This document shows, piece after piece, positions 42,301 to 50,423 of a DNA stretch of 64,000 bases. Source of the DNA: Pseudolactococcus reticulitermitis. Lineage in GTDB: Bacteria; Bacillota; Bacilli; Lactobacillales; Streptococcaceae. The stretch spans positions 248,001-312,000 of the forward strand of contig NZ_BEDT01000003.1 in the NCBI RefSeq assembly GCF_002260845.1, given 5' to 3'. The position numbers and the translations under genes are program-made. Under the pieces are notes generated by a model. That model was not told where the DNA came from and made no database searches. It saw only the letters and a program-made list of their open reading frames with translations. Numbering within the stretch: the stretch's first letter is position 1; each line of letters starts with the position of its first letter.

Positions 42301-45019
42301 TAGTCAAAAGATTTTCATTGACATAATCGATAACGAGCGGGTCAGGTGCCGCGAGCGCAACAATCGGTAGGTCGTAATGAGCACCAAACTGCAGGATGAC
42401 ATCATAGTCGCCGTCGGTTGGTACGCTAAAGGTAGCGGTTGACTGACTGCTGACATCGACTGAGCCTTTCAGACCGGCCACTGTGCCGCGGGTTTTATCA
42501 AAGGCGATGGCAGTTGTGTTAGCTGGAAATGCTAACCCGCCCCCGCGGTAAGTCGCATCATAAGTAATCGTGATTGTATCTGTCCCTGCATCGTTATCTT
42601 CATCATCCACCCTGCCAAGACTTCGGGTGATTTCACTTTTGCCCAGCGCCAGATTGGTCACCGCATTGGTAATCGTGACAGGCGTTGCAATCATGACAGG
42701 ATCCCCCTCAGAAAAGCCTGATGGGATATTATCGCCAGCCTGATAGGTTTCAGTCGGCGAATAAGTCGCCTTGGCATAGTCAAAGGTGAAGAAGGACTGC
42801 GGTTTGGCAATGACGACGTAAGGATTATCTCCCGTTTGAAGTGCCAGATTTTCAAAGACCACTTCACCGTTAGCATCTGGCGTCACCCAGTCGCTAACAG
42901 CACTCGTCGTGATTGGCTTGCCTGTACTATCCACCGCCAAAAGCGCATAGTAGTTGCCAAGGTTGGCTTGGCGAATCCGAACGCGCCCTTTGTTTATACC
43001 GCCATCATGATAAGCGCCTGAAAGGATATGCCCCTCAACAGCCGGTACGGCAATGGTCGTGTCCACCCAAGCGTCCGTATCAAGGACATCGAGTGGGGTG
43101 ACATTGGAGCCAGTTTCGACTTGAATGGCAGCCTGCGGGATGGCGATGATGCGGTAAGTCCGACCGACGCCGAGATTACCAAAGGTAATGCTAGCGTTGG
43201 ACGTCGTGAACCAGTTATCACCCTCTCCAAGACTGGTGTCAATCGTCGCGTCTGTCGTGTAACTCCCAACATTCGCCACGTATTGTGCATAACCCTGTGA
43301 AACATCTACCAAGGCATAAGCGTAGTCAGCTTTCGTGCCGCTGACTGTGAGCGAATTATTTCCTGCATAGGTTTGCGTTTCACTGATGGTCGGTTTGGCA
43401 ATTGGTTGGAAAACGACTTGATCTAAGCCATTATCACTGACTGTATTATCAGCCGAAAGTGAGGTGAAAGCCAGAACAGTTGCCCCCTGTGTTTCAGGAA
43501 TCGTCACATAACCGCTTTTTTTACTGATACTGCCATCAGTTCGCCCTGGTTGAACCGTGCCGTCATTACTAAGAAACAACTGAACTGGGTCACCACCATA
43601 AGTGGCTGCCGTAAATTGATTGGTCTTATTTAAAGCATTAATTCGTGCTAAAAAGTTAGAATTAACCGGCACATCCGAACTGCCAGATAAGTTACTAACT
43701 GATGGACTAGTCACACCGGGTGTAACCCCAGCAGCATCATAAAATGATTTTTGCCAGTCATAGGCACTTTGCCCAGCTGGTTTTTTGGTGTAATCAAACG
43801 TGTCGGGGAAAAGAATACTTCTGGCAATATCAAAGAAGTAGTCCGTACCGAACTCTTGCCCCCAAATATCCGACATGAAATGTGGATCCTTTGTCGTTGA
43901 GTTGGTACCTTGAGCCCCAGGGTTCATCCCATAAGGATAGACACCATAGTTCGTACTGCCACCAGAACTCATATAAGTCGTATCAAATTTAAAGGTTTGA
44001 TTTCCATTATCCTTATCATCATCAGCTGAAATGTTGTCTGTCCCATCCCAGTAACGATTAAGGATAGTCGGCGAATAGTCACTCTCCTCCAATTTTGATT
44101 TCGCAACAGTAAATCCCAAGAAATCTTTTTCAACAGCAGGCCCGGATGTCTCTTGGTTGCAGCTTGTATGAATGAAAGAAAACTCATAAATCTTCCCTGG
44201 TACAGTAGAAATATCCTCAACTTTTGAAGAATTCCCTACGGCATACATATCGTAACCTCGTTGGACACCAATATCAAACTGATACCGAGAGCTTAGCACA
44301 TTGTTCGTAGCGATGTACTCCTGATTCTGCAGGGACATGTAAAACAGAGTCGTGTCCAAATAAGGCTTAGCAGTCCTGAGTGACACGTTGTTATCTCTTG
44401 GTGGAAAGATATAGTAATCTGGAATAACGTTGTTACCTGAAGGATTTGTACCATCTGTTTTTCTATTATACAAGTTTGCCCGAACATCCAATTTCGCACG
44501 TTTAGACCGTACCGTTGTACTGGCACCACCCGATGTCGTGTTGGTGATTTCGACATAGGCGTAGTACGTGCCGACAGTCGTTGGCGTCGTGGCGATAAGG
44601 ATATTAGAGCTGGCGGCTTGTGTGCCGTAACTGCCCTGATAGTCCGTATTGCCATCGCCGTTGGCGTCTTTGCCATTATCACCCCAAGTGCCTGACGTCG
44701 CATTATCCGTGCCATCGAGATAGGCGTCGCTCGTATTGATAAACCACGCATAGCTCAGCACACCGCCATCAGGACTGGCAGCCGTGACATACTCCCGCAA
44801 CCCACGATGATGGAGGGCATCGCTCTGAATATAGAGACTGGTGTGATCAAGCCCTTTTTTAATGACCGGCGCCGCAGCCGTTCCTGTGACTGCCTCGATT
44901 TTATCCGTGCCAGACAGACCTGTTATTGGTAGATAATTGACGAGCAAAACAGCGACCATCAACCCACGCGTCAGACGGCTGAGGGAACTGCTCATCCTTT
45001 TTTCTGTTTTTAGCTTCAT
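39359..45019 (-). CDS. Giant secreted surface protein (1886 residues)
   Basis: An export signal lies at about 16-36 (LTRGLMVAVLLVNYLPITGLSG), followed by a very long Thr/Ser/Asn/Gly-rich, Cys-poor region of repeated Ig-like beta domains. The N-terminal 500 residues hold the most distinct sequence; around 1170-1330 ENTGSQNYWLDVQYTT and VGLYTTRINLAYSEDK resemble bacterial Ig-like/anchor domains. Residues about 1758-1882 (TYTVEIPATITG to AGNYTGAITFEVGL) match the domain of the four small paralogues. No sorting signal or membrane end: it ends TLPDEE. GGAGAACACGAG precedes ATG 45019. It is first in the seven-gene operon and appears richer in GC than neighbouring genes. Confidence 0.7.
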   Translation of the reverse strand: MKLKTEKRMSSSLSRLTRGLMVAVLLVNYLPITGLSGTDKIEAVTGTAAAPVIKKGLDHTSLYIQSDALHHRGLREYVTAASPDGGVLSYAWFINTSDAYLDGTDNATSGTWGDNGKDANGDGNTDYQGSYGTQAASSNILIATTPTTVGTYYAYVEITNTTSGGASTTVRSKRAKLDVRANLYNRKTDGTNPSGNNVIPDYYIFPPRDNNVSLRTAKPYLDTTLFYMSLQNQEYIATNNVLSSRYQFDIGVQRGYDMYAVGNSSKVEDISTVPGKIYEFSFIHTSCNQETSGPAVEKDFLGFTVAKSKLEESDYSPTILNRYWDGTDNISADDDKDNGNQTFKFDTTYMSSGGSTNYGVYPYGMNPGAQGTNSTTKDPHFMSDIWGQEFGTDYFFDIARSILFPDTFDYTKKPAGQSAYDWQKSFYDAAGVTPGVTSPSVSNLSGSSDVPVNSNFLARINALNKTNQFTAATYGGDPVQLFLSNDGTVQPGRTDGSISKKSGYVTIPETQGATVLAFTSLSADNTVSDNGLDQVVFQPIAKPTISETQTYAGNNSLTVSGTKADYAYALVDVSQGYAQYVANVGSYTTDATIDTSLGEGDNWFTTSNASITFGNLGVGRTYRIIAIPQAAIQVETGSNVTPLDVLDTDAWVDTTIAVPAVEGHILSGAYHDGGINKGRVRIRQANLGNYYALLAVDSTGKPITTSAVSDWVTPDANGEVVFENLALQTGDNPYVVIAKPQSFFTFDYAKATYSPTETYQAGDNIPSGFSEGDPVMIATPVTITNAVTNLALGKSEITRSLGRVDDEDNDAGTDTITITYDATYRGGGLAFPANTTAIAFDKTRGTVAGLKGSVDVSSQSTATFSVPTDGDYDVILQFGAHYDLPIVALAAPDPLVIDYVNENLLTNGLSGAAGYNTQGNVDYRLESGGNYYLGTSATTVVQGSNTQPISLTPALDDTAHPYQAEGTLSYTKHMADTTRTIGVQRTLAVPQRPAALSMGNESTTAATEAYEVEVDYPAEVVGNTSGQAILLSHDAFTTSSAVAAGAAPSSFASLGWTGNAALTLSSRTAAIANTAFKGRIAETTLIERPAAPIRRNVSGDGVTITPSGTDNMVFATYYGTETIQVGGVEKDGSVINGAGLPSTMTLNNDLTYTNHQDGNIYNFAFAATTNAPSSKLLEYSTPMLVSSVDFGDVPYGQLGPKTVGLAPSSFPAGVRKEALNLENTGSQNYWLDVQYTTAPPTTGTPMKFDNLGLFGFTGDDNQPDTYGAGGNGGSLIFGDFANLVSPNQILSGATDDRFNLILGSVTSMGNWTPEVPTSSTSNNINTTPVGLYTTRINLAYSEDKDTNGVLQTPTEVSAEVRINIVQAKWAAPEIATQASQVASGTDAKGLTYSVTENSLDFNLLLDAEVTASTLQISTNGGVNWVNPTSLTLVSTSESGQAIQHIKMTQTSDGQALQSATTYTVMFRIVADNGGNGNHTQSDTVTKTFWTQVAAPTDKNDFVDYFKETLSFTSAYGVTIGGITATSGTSVTHQFDEATQTLALTATALAHDDYPASEPVDFIYVRSAKPNLTPNGESIYYNGSGSISSTGAIEVRNDGALYNGSPSTTKGGLYSGIFYARTPATTSSFASEEVNVLLLPQAYHVRVKSAAVVDNSIGASGYTREAAGSLYLMKDSPQAYTTSFTDATFSRIGYNAQTSHQMNTGTADFTSGGSSVVVTDAASQTNFTTQSNLFTNFKANLDSTNSLARLVTWKGHEALTYTVEIPATITGTTSGTSADVTIKAWNGSQRTIPQGSTINLKVANANSTVLTNAGTTMAYSLKLTDTTPLTGGSIVKSITAAQADSLATTTTGAAQGFSAIVSGTPQVAGNYTGAITFEVGLTLPDEE

Positions 45020-45314
45020 ACTCGTGTTCTCCTTTCTATTTCTAATCGAAATGCCAAACTATTTTCTGACATGAGAAAATAAGCTGTTTCAATCTTATCA
45101 AATTGCAAAAATAGCTGTTGTCTTGTCTTGTGTTTACCATAGACCTAACCTCGTCTCAAGTAGTCTTCCAAACATATTACTCTTTTAATTTACTCATATA
45201 TCTATTATACCTCTAATTTTCTTAAAATAAAAATGATAAGTGAACTTTTCGACCTAAAACACAAAAAAGCCCCATTTCTGGCGACTCTTTGTCTTGATAT
45301 AGCCTAAAAAACGA
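45020..45314 (-). promoter_or_regulatory. Upstream region of the surface operon
   Basis: Minus strand TATAAT (45209-45204, preceded by GAGG) is a plausible -10 with a weak -35, leaving a leader of about 180 bases. No riboswitch was recognised in the leader. A weak GC/T-rich hairpin near 45265-45290 may end the yozE gene's neighbour transcript. Confidence 0.4.
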
Positions 45315-45527
45315 TTATCTCTCCGCTAGATACTGCTCCCAAATCTCATCAAATATTGAGAGATTAAAAGCAAAATTAGCATGGGTTTCCAGATAAGTCG
45401 AGATGTCATCGAAATCTGATGACTGCTTTGGAAAGGTCGTCTCTTCATAGACCAGATTGGCGAGTTTGGTGAGGTCATCGCCTACTTGATAAGCCCGATA
45501 TTTCATCAAAAAAGTGTAAAAACTCAT
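45315..45527 (-). CDS. yozE: YozE family (UPF0346) protein
   Basis: The 70-residue protein [23 protein letters not shown]... with [18 protein letters not shown] fits the YozE SAM-like fold family of unknown role. The start ATG 45527 overlaps the msrA stop (ATGA), so the longer frame to 45539 is rejected. Confidence 0.85.
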   Translation of the reverse strand: MSFYTFLMKYRAYQVGDDLTKLANLVYEETTFPKQSSDFDDISTYLETHANFAFNLSIFDEIWEQYLAER

Positions 45528-46045
45528 AGTTTCCCCCATTGTCTGGCTAAAAAGTCATGGCGCATTTGGGCGCTTTGGGCATATCTGGTCGGATTCGTTT
45601 TATAGAAGCCTTGGTGATAACTTTCCGCCGGCCAAAAAGTCTGACTCGGCTCAATCGCCACCACAATCGGAAAATCGAAGCGTCCAGAAGCCTGTAGTTG
45701 CGCCTTACTGTCAGTCGCGATTCGTTTTTGTTCCCCATTGTCATAGAAAATGACTGGGCGATAGTTATCGCCGCGATCCTGAAATTGACCGAAAGCATCC
45801 GTCGGGTCGGTCAGCGTCCAGTAGAGCGCCACCAGCTCGCCATAGCTGACGATGGCGTTATCGAAAATAATCTCAACAGCTTCGGTATGACCGGTTTTGT
45901 GGGTTAAAACAGCCTCATAGGTCGGGTTTGGGGTCGTGCCACCTGTGTAGCCACTCAGGACGCTCAAAATGCCCGACATTTCCTCAAAAGGCTGCACCAT
46001 GCACCAAAAACAGCCGCCCGCAAAAATCGCACGTTCTTGGCTCAT
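45524..46045 (-). CDS. msrA: Peptide-methionine (S)-S-oxide reductase
   Basis: The 173-residue enzyme has the catalytic motif [14 protein letters not shown] and [15 protein letters not shown] near the C-terminus. It repairs methionine-S-sulfoxide. It lies between cvfB and yozE with four-base overlaps on both sides, a common streptococcal order. Confidence 0.93.
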   Translation of the reverse strand: MSQERAIFAGGCFWCMVQPFEEMSGILSVLSGYTGGTTPNPTYEAVLTHKTGHTEAVEIIFDNAIVSYGELVALYWTLTDPTDAFGQFQDRGDNYRPVIFYDNGEQKRIATDSKAQLQASGRFDFPIVVAIEPSQTFWPAESYHQGFYKTNPTRYAQSAQMRHDFLARQWGKL

Positions 46046-46905
46046 AATAATGTCGTTCCTGTCGCATCTTGTTTGATTTTGCCTTGTTTCATCAAGCCGC
46101 CCAGCGCTTTCTTAAACTGACCTTTGGAAATGGCGAAAGTCGCCTTGATGTCCTCTGGCGCTGATTTATCATAGAAAGGCATCTGCCCGCCCTGCTGCTC
46201 CAGATAGGTCAAAATCAGCTGGGCATCCGCATCCAGCATCTCGTGAGCGCGCGGTTTGAGGCTGAGGTTCAGCGTTCTATCCATCTCACGATAACCAATC
46301 ACGCGCACATCCAGCTCCTGCCCCAAACGTGGCTCTGAAAAGCGCTCATTGGGATGAATAAAACCGAGCATATTATTTTCTGGAAGATAGACGAAAGTAC
46401 CTGAGAGTTTATTGCGGTAGACAATGGCGTGTAGATTCTGGTTTTGCATGTTATCATAAGCCTTGCCAGCCATCTGAACAAAGGTTTCAGGATAGGCTAG
46501 CTCACCCCAGATGCGGTCTTTATTGTCAACGGCCAGTTTAACGTAGAGCTTATCGCCTTTTTTCGGCCACAGCTCTTTTAGCTCAGGCAAAATATCAACG
46601 GAAACGACGACATCTTTTTCAGGGATATTGACATCCAGAAAGACACCTAGGTCTTTTCTGACATCAGTCACAGTCCCCCAACCGTAAGTGTCTCGTGTGG
46701 CTGCAGGTGTTGTCAAGGTCAGACGTTGCTTACCCGCCTTGTCCATGTAGGCGAAGCCAGTGACCTCATCACCAAGGGCAAAATCGCCTTCGGTTTTCGG
46801 CAATCTGAAAATCAGACCATCTTTTTGAATATAGTAATGTTGCTCGTTTTCATCGGTAATTTTTCCGGTAATCAGCGTTGCCATGATGGCATTTAAATCT
46901 GTCAT
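46042..46905 (-). CDS. cvfB: S1-domain RNA-binding virulence regulator CvfB
   Basis: The 287-residue protein has S1-like RNA-binding domains (about 60-215: [43 protein letters not shown]) and a C-terminal winged helix ([35 protein letters not shown]). CvfB affects translation or RNA stability and virulence in staphylococci and streptococci. First gene of cvfB-msrA-yozE. Confidence 0.88.
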   Translation of the reverse strand: MTDLNAIMATLITGKITDENEQHYYIQKDGLIFRLPKTEGDFALGDEVTGFAYMDKAGKQRLTLTTPAATRDTYGWGTVTDVRKDLGVFLDVNIPEKDVVVSVDILPELKELWPKKGDKLYVKLAVDNKDRIWGELAYPETFVQMAGKAYDNMQNQNLHAIVYRNKLSGTFVYLPENNMLGFIHPNERFSEPRLGQELDVRVIGYREMDRTLNLSLKPRAHEMLDADAQLILTYLEQQGGQMPFYDKSAPEDIKATFAISKGQFKKALGGLMKQGKIKQDATGTTLL

Positions 46906-47018
46906 AGTGTCCTCTTTGCTTTCGTTTCTCAGTGGTTAAGTAGCTGCAATTTCCTCCATTATACCATAAAAAGTGGGCGGGTTTTGGTAGTGCTCTAAAG
47001 ATGATGGAAATGAATAAT

Positions 47019-47046
47019 TTGACACCACAACTATTTGTGCTATAAT
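47019..47046 (+). promoter_or_regulatory. Antitoxin RNA promoter
   Basis: TTGACA (47019-47024), 16 bases, TATAAT (47041-47046): consensus boxes with no coding gene behind them, only a 65-base transcript ending at a strong terminator. Confidence 0.8.
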
Positions 47047-47052
47047 TTAATC

Positions 47053-47115
47053 ATAACTTGGATTGCTAGAATCTAGCACAAAGAGCTATGTACAGGAATA
47101 CATAGCTCTTTTTTT
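47053..47115 (+). ncRNA. Candidate antitoxin RNA (RNA II-like) of a type I toxin-antitoxin module
   Basis: From the consensus promoter, a short RNA of about 63 bases would contain CTTGGATTGC (47057-47066), a GCTAG-aat-CTAGC hairpin and the terminator stem. CTTGGATTGC...ATCTA is repeated at 47220-47240, which is the toxin start region on the other strand. The RNA can therefore pair with the toxin mRNA over its start codon, exactly as RNA II pairs with RNA I in the par/Fst system. Convergent layout and shared terminator match too. Confidence 0.7.
47080..47115. terminator. Shared terminator of the toxin-antitoxin pair
   Basis: AAAGAGCTATGTA-caggaa-TACATAGCTCTTT, perfect 13-bp stem. The T run is long on the plus strand and short (TTTGTG) on the minus strand. 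Confidence 0.85.
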
Positions 47116-47151
47116 GCACTTATTTTAGCGTGTGCGGACAACCTGTCTAGG

Positions 47152-47241
47152 CTATTTGTCCTGATCCATCATTTTTTCAATGATGATAAGCAATATGCCT
47201 GCAACGACATTTTCTAATGCTTGGATTGCAAAATCTAACAT
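47152..47241 (-). CDS. Fst-like type I toxin peptide (29 residues)
   Basis: The peptide starts MLDFAIQALENVV, has a hydrophobic stretch AGILLIIIE and ends KMMDQDK. Small size, one membrane segment and a charged end resemble Fst toxins (compare the usual VGIVLxLFxxWLDxxDK ending), though the common Pro is lacking. Such peptides insert in the membrane and harm the cell when not held back by antisense RNA. The ribosome site GGAGG is buried in a hairpin: ACACCTC pairs with GAGGTGT, as in fst mRNA. Likely -10 TATTAT with upstream TG lies at 47295-47290. It is too short for usual gene finders. Confidence 0.7.
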   Translation of the reverse strand: MLDFAIQALENVVAGILLIIIEKMMDQDK

Positions 47242-47273
47242 GTTAAACACCTCCTCCCTAGACAAAGAGGTGT
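47220..47273 (-). promoter_or_regulatory. Toxin mRNA control region: hidden ribosome site and antisense target
   Basis: Minus strand ACACCTC (about 47273-47267) pairs with GAGGTGT (about 47253-47247) and hides GGAGG. The next 20 bases, from the ATG on, contain the second direct repeat that is complementary to the antitoxin RNA. Confidence 0.6.
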
Positions 47274-47360
47274 CGATAAAGATGATAACATAATAGCAAA
47301 AAAAACATAGGTAATCATATAGCCAATTAAAATCCCCTGCCCCTAAATCAAACCCAAAAA

Positions 47361-47391
47361 CAAAAGACCCCTTATCAACAAGAGGTCTTTT
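47361..47391 (-). terminator. tmRNA terminator
   Basis: AAAAGACC pairs with GGTCTTTT (stem extended by AGG/CTC-like pairs) followed by TTTTGTTTTT on the minus strand, ten bases past the tmRNA 3' end. Confidence 0.75.
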
Positions 47392-47400
47392 GCTATTTCA

Positions 47401-47750
47401 TGGAGCCGGTGGGAGTCGAACCCACGTCCAAATGCCTTGCTATATCAGCGTCTACAATCATAGGGACTGTCTAAATTTAACAAGCTAACGAGACAATCCT
47501 CGAACAAAGTCAGTTTGCGAGTCTCTTAATCTCTTCTCTGGCGTCAAGACGCCGCCAAATCGTATCCTACTAGATTAGGCCATCAAATCGCCATAGGCGA
47601 GCGAAAGTCAGGCACACAGGCTGTGGTTTAGGCAGCTACTGCGTAAGTTTGTGTATTTTTAGCAGTTATATTTATCTGCGGCGGTTTAGAGTGGCGCCTC
47701 ACTAATCGCAGCTCATACGCGACAACATCTGTCGAATCCAGAACGACCCC
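47401..47750 (-). ncRNA. ssrA: Transfer-messenger RNA
   Basis: The 3' end has a T-arm GGTTCGACTCC and ends ...CCGGCTCCA; the 5' end begins GGGGTCGTTCTGGATTCGACA. Both form the alanine-tRNA-like part. The tag frame (47663-47628) reads AKNTQTYAVAA then TAA. tmRNA rescues stalled ribosomes and tags products for proteolysis. The tag agrees with a lactococcal origin. Promoter: TTGTAG (47855-47850), 17 bases, TATAAT (47832-47827), inside the end of yigZ, with about 70 bases of 5' leader to be trimmed. Confidence 0.97.
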
Positions 47751-47835
47751 GAATGCTAAGTCAATGTGATGAACACATGTTGACTTCTATGCCCAAGACA
47801 TCTAGCAAGCGACCTCTTGGAAATCCATTATAGCA

Positions 47836-48459
47836 CTAAATGGCGACTTCTACAAGTTTTTTATCGCCTACTGTCAAGTCTAGTTTGCCATGAAACTGCT
47901 CTGTTAAATTTTGCTTGAGTTGCTCAACGTCAGCTGTATCCGCAAAGATAGAGATGACGACCCTATCCGTGAAAACTGAGTCGGCGATAGCCAGACCAGC
48001 ACTTGCGAGATACCTCGACACATTGTCAAAAAGCCCGTAATCCAGATGAAGATTGAGCTGGGTTTGCTCGACGATTTTGACGAGACCAACGGCATCAATG
48101 GCGTGGTTGACACTACCGGCGTAGGCACGAATCAAACCGCCAGCGCCGAGCTTGATGCCGCCAAAATAACGGGTGACGACGGCGACAAGGTTGGTCAGCT
48201 CACGTTTTTTAAGGATTTCTAGCATGGGGACGCCTGCTGTACCAGAAGGTTCCCCGTCGTCTGATGAGCGCTGAATTTCCTGATGCTTGCCAATCGTGAA
48301 GGCTGAAACGTTGTGGTTGGCTTTATGGTGTTGTTTTTTGATTGCCGTGATAAACTCACGCGCCTCATCTTCGCTCGTCACACGCTTGAGATGGCAAATA
48401 AAGCGAGATTTTTTGATGGCTTCTTCGAATATCACATCATTTTTAATCGTAATCGTCAT
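47836..48459 (-). CDS. yigZ: YigZ/IMPACT family protein
   Basis: The 207-residue protein matches YigZ (UPF0029): SRFICHLKRVTSEDEAREFITAIKKQHHKANHNVSAF, SDDGEPSGTAGVPMLEILK and VVTRYFGGIKLGAGGLIRAY. The family binds nucleic acid and may influence translation; the exact role is unknown. The start ATG 48459 (MTITIKND) has no clear ribosome site and is close to the divergent comFA gene. A frame extending to 48618 runs into comFA and is rejected. Confidence 0.88.
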   Translation of the reverse strand: MTITIKNDVIFEEAIKKSRFICHLKRVTSEDEAREFITAIKKQHHKANHNVSAFTIGKHQEIQRSSDDGEPSGTAGVPMLEILKKRELTNLVAVVTRYFGGIKLGAGGLIRAYAGSVNHAIDAVGLVKIVEQTQLNLHLDYGLFDNVSRYLASAGLAIADSVFTDRVVISIFADTADVEQLKQNLTEQFHGKLDLTVGDKKLVEVAI

Positions 48460-48488
48460 AAAAATATTGTAACATTTTCTGATCAAAT

Positions 48489-48519
48489 CCGTATAAGATA
48501 GTATGGATAACTTATACGG
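48489..48519. promoter_or_regulatory. Inverted repeat spanning the comFA start codon
   Basis: CCGTATAAG (48489-48497), 13 bases including ATG 48503, CTTATACGG (48511-48519): perfect 9-bp arms. In RNA it would place the start codon in a hairpin loop; in DNA it could be an operator between the divergent yigZ and comFA genes. Confidence 0.5.
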
Positions 48520-49777
48520 TCGCCTATTGACGCGACAAGAACTGGGCGATGACTTTGAAAATCTGCCTGAACATACTGTGACTTTTCCCGGGATGACACG
48601 CACTAACAAGTCGGTCACTTGTCAGCGCTGCGGGACGACATCTGCTCTTGAAACTGTCACCTTAGAAATCCCTGCCTATTTTTGTCCAGAATGTCTCCAT
48701 CTCGGACGAGTTCGCTCTGATGAATTGCTTTATCACTTGCCCCAGCAAGGCTTCCCAGCTCAAGATAGCTTGCGCTGGACTGGGCAACTCACATCTTATC
48801 AGGCTGAAATCTCTAGGGAGTTACGCAATGCTGTCAATCAAAACTCTCAGATTTTAGTCCATGCCGTCACAGGGGCAGGGAAAACTGAGATGATTTACGC
48901 TGCCGTCGCCAAGGTCATCTCAAATGGCGGTGCTGTTGGGATTGCGACACCAAGAACTGATGTCGCCCGTGAGCTTCACGCCAGATTATCTCGTGATTTT
49001 TCGATTCCGATTTCACTCTTGCATGCTGATTCTGAGCCTTATTTTCCGACACCACTTGTCATCTCGACAACTCACCAGCTCTTGCGCTTTCGTCATGCCT
49101 TTGATTTGCTGATTATCGATGAAGTGGACGCCTTTCCCTTTGCGGACAATGACGCCCTATATTTTGCGGCTGAGCAATCTCGAAAGCCTGTGTCAACGCT
49201 GATTTACCTGACCGCAACATCTACTGACAAACTGGATAAATTAGTTAAAACTGGTCAATTAAAGCAGGTGGCTTTGTCCCGTCGTTTTCATGGCAATCCC
49301 CTCGTCGTGCCAAAACCCATCTTCAATAGCAGCGAAAAAGTCATCTACCGTTATATCACAAAACAGCGCGAAACTGGTTTTCCGCTCCTTATTTTCGCGC
49401 CCGTTATCGCCTTTGGGGAATTATTCGCTGAGCGCTTGCGTGGTCTGTTCCCTGATGAAAGGATAGGCTTTGTTGCCTCTACGAGTGAAAATCGTGCTGA
49501 GGAAATTGAACGCTTCCGACAAGGGCAGCTGACGATTTTAATCTCGACGACGATTTTAGAGCGGGGAGTGACTTTTCCTAAAGTCGATGTTTTTGTGATT
49601 CACAGTCACCACCGCCTCTTTACCAAATCTAGTCTGATTCAGATTGCTGGGCGTACTGGCCGGAGTCCCGAGCGTCCGACTGGTCTGGTCTACTTTTTTC
49701 ATGCTGGTTTGACCAGAGAGATGACACGAGCCATCTCCGAAATTCGTCAGATGAATCGACTGGGAGGTTTCGCGTGA
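48503..49777 (+). CDS. comFA: DNA uptake helicase ComFA
   Basis: ComFA is the DEAD-type ATPase that helps to pull single-stranded DNA into competent cells. The 424-residue protein has a four-Cys zinc finger (TCQRCGTTSA, YFCPECLHLG), Walker A AVTGAGKTE, LLIIDEVDAFPF (DEAD box), TATST and the helicase end ILERGVTFP/QIAGRTGRSP. The ATG lies inside an inverted repeat and lacks a good ribosome site; no ComX-type box (TACGAATA) was found just upstream. comFC follows with a four-base overlap. Confidence 0.93.
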   Translation: MDNLYGRLLTRQELGDDFENLPEHTVTFPGMTRTNKSVTCQRCGTTSALETVTLEIPAYFCPECLHLGRVRSDELLYHLPQQGFPAQDSLRWTGQLTSYQAEISRELRNAVNQNSQILVHAVTGAGKTEMIYAAVAKVISNGGAVGIATPRTDVARELHARLSRDFSIPISLLHADSEPYFPTPLVISTTHQLLRFRHAFDLLIIDEVDAFPFADNDALYFAAEQSRKPVSTLIYLTATSTDKLDKLVKTGQLKQVALSRRFHGNPLVVPKPIFNSSEKVIYRYITKQRETGFPLLIFAPVIAFGELFAERLRGLFPDERIGFVASTSENRAEEIERFRQGQLTILISTTILERGVTFPKVDVFVIHSHHRLFTKSSLIQIAGRTGRSPERPTGLVYFFHAGLTREMTRAISEIRQMNRLGGFA

Positions 49778-50421
49778 CTGATTGCCTACTCTGCCATAAG
49801 ACATTGACACCATTTTTCCAATTTTCGGATATTTTTTTGTCTCGAAAACCTCGGGAGACCGTTTGTCCAGACTGTTGGGCACAATTTGAAGTCATTTCAG
49901 AACGACATTGTCAGATTTGTTATAAACCTGATATTGATGGTAGGTGTCGCGATTGTCAGCAGATTACTGACCCTATTTTGCATCAAGCCATTTTTCATTA
50001 TAATGCCTTTGCCAAGGCTTATTTTCAACATTACAAATTTCAAGGGGATTTTAGACTTCGTGCGGCTTTTAACACGGTTCTTGCAAGTCGTCTTAAAAAT
50101 CAAACTATCGTGCCAATACCCGTTTCTCCTGAGCGTTTACAAAGTCGGGGCTTTAATCAAGTCACTGGCTTTTTAAGCAGCGCCAAGCTCCCTTACCTTG
50201 ATCTCTTGACTAAGCAAGAAACCCGTCATCAGTCCCATAAAACACGGTCTGAACGTTTAGCGTCTGATAATCCATTTATCATGAAAGAACATGTCGCTAT
50301 TCCTGATAAGCTAGTCATCTTTGATGATATTTACACCACGGGTACAACGCTCAGACAGGCTGCCAAGACACTAAAAAACGCAAGCTGCGCCCACGTTTCA
50401 ACGTTTTCATTATTTCGCTAA
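49774..50421 (+). CDS. comFC: Competence protein ComFC (phosphoribosyltransferase-like)
   Basis: The 215-residue protein has a zinc-binding start (CLLCHKTLTPF, CPDCWAQF, CQICYKP, CRDCQQI) and a PRT domain ending LVIFDDIYTTGTTLRQAAKTL, the PRPP-loop motif. It acts with ComFA in DNA uptake, in the cytoplasm. Convergent with dgkA. Confidence 0.92.
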   Translation: MTDCLLCHKTLTPFFQFSDIFLSRKPRETVCPDCWAQFEVISERHCQICYKPDIDGRCRDCQQITDPILHQAIFHYNAFAKAYFQHYKFQGDFRLRAAFNTVLASRLKNQTIVPIPVSPERLQSRGFNQVTGFLSSAKLPYLDLLTKQETRHQSHKTRSERLASDNPFIMKEHVAIPDKLVIFDDIYTTGTTLRQAAKTLKNASCAHVSTFSLFR

Positions 50422-50423
50422 GT

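Noticed and set aside
39641-44751. Several 60-150 codon frames on both strands inside the giant gene
   Set aside because: They lie within a continuous 1886-codon frame with a signal peptide and good ribosome site, and none has a family match or ribosome site.
47401-47750. Phage attachment site at the end of ssrA
   Set aside because: ssrA is a frequent integration target, but no integrase or repeated 3' end was found in the flanking DNA.
48440-48503. ComX-dependent competence box before comFA
   Set aside because: No TACGAATA-like sequence in the expected position; only the CCGTATAAG inverted repeat is found.
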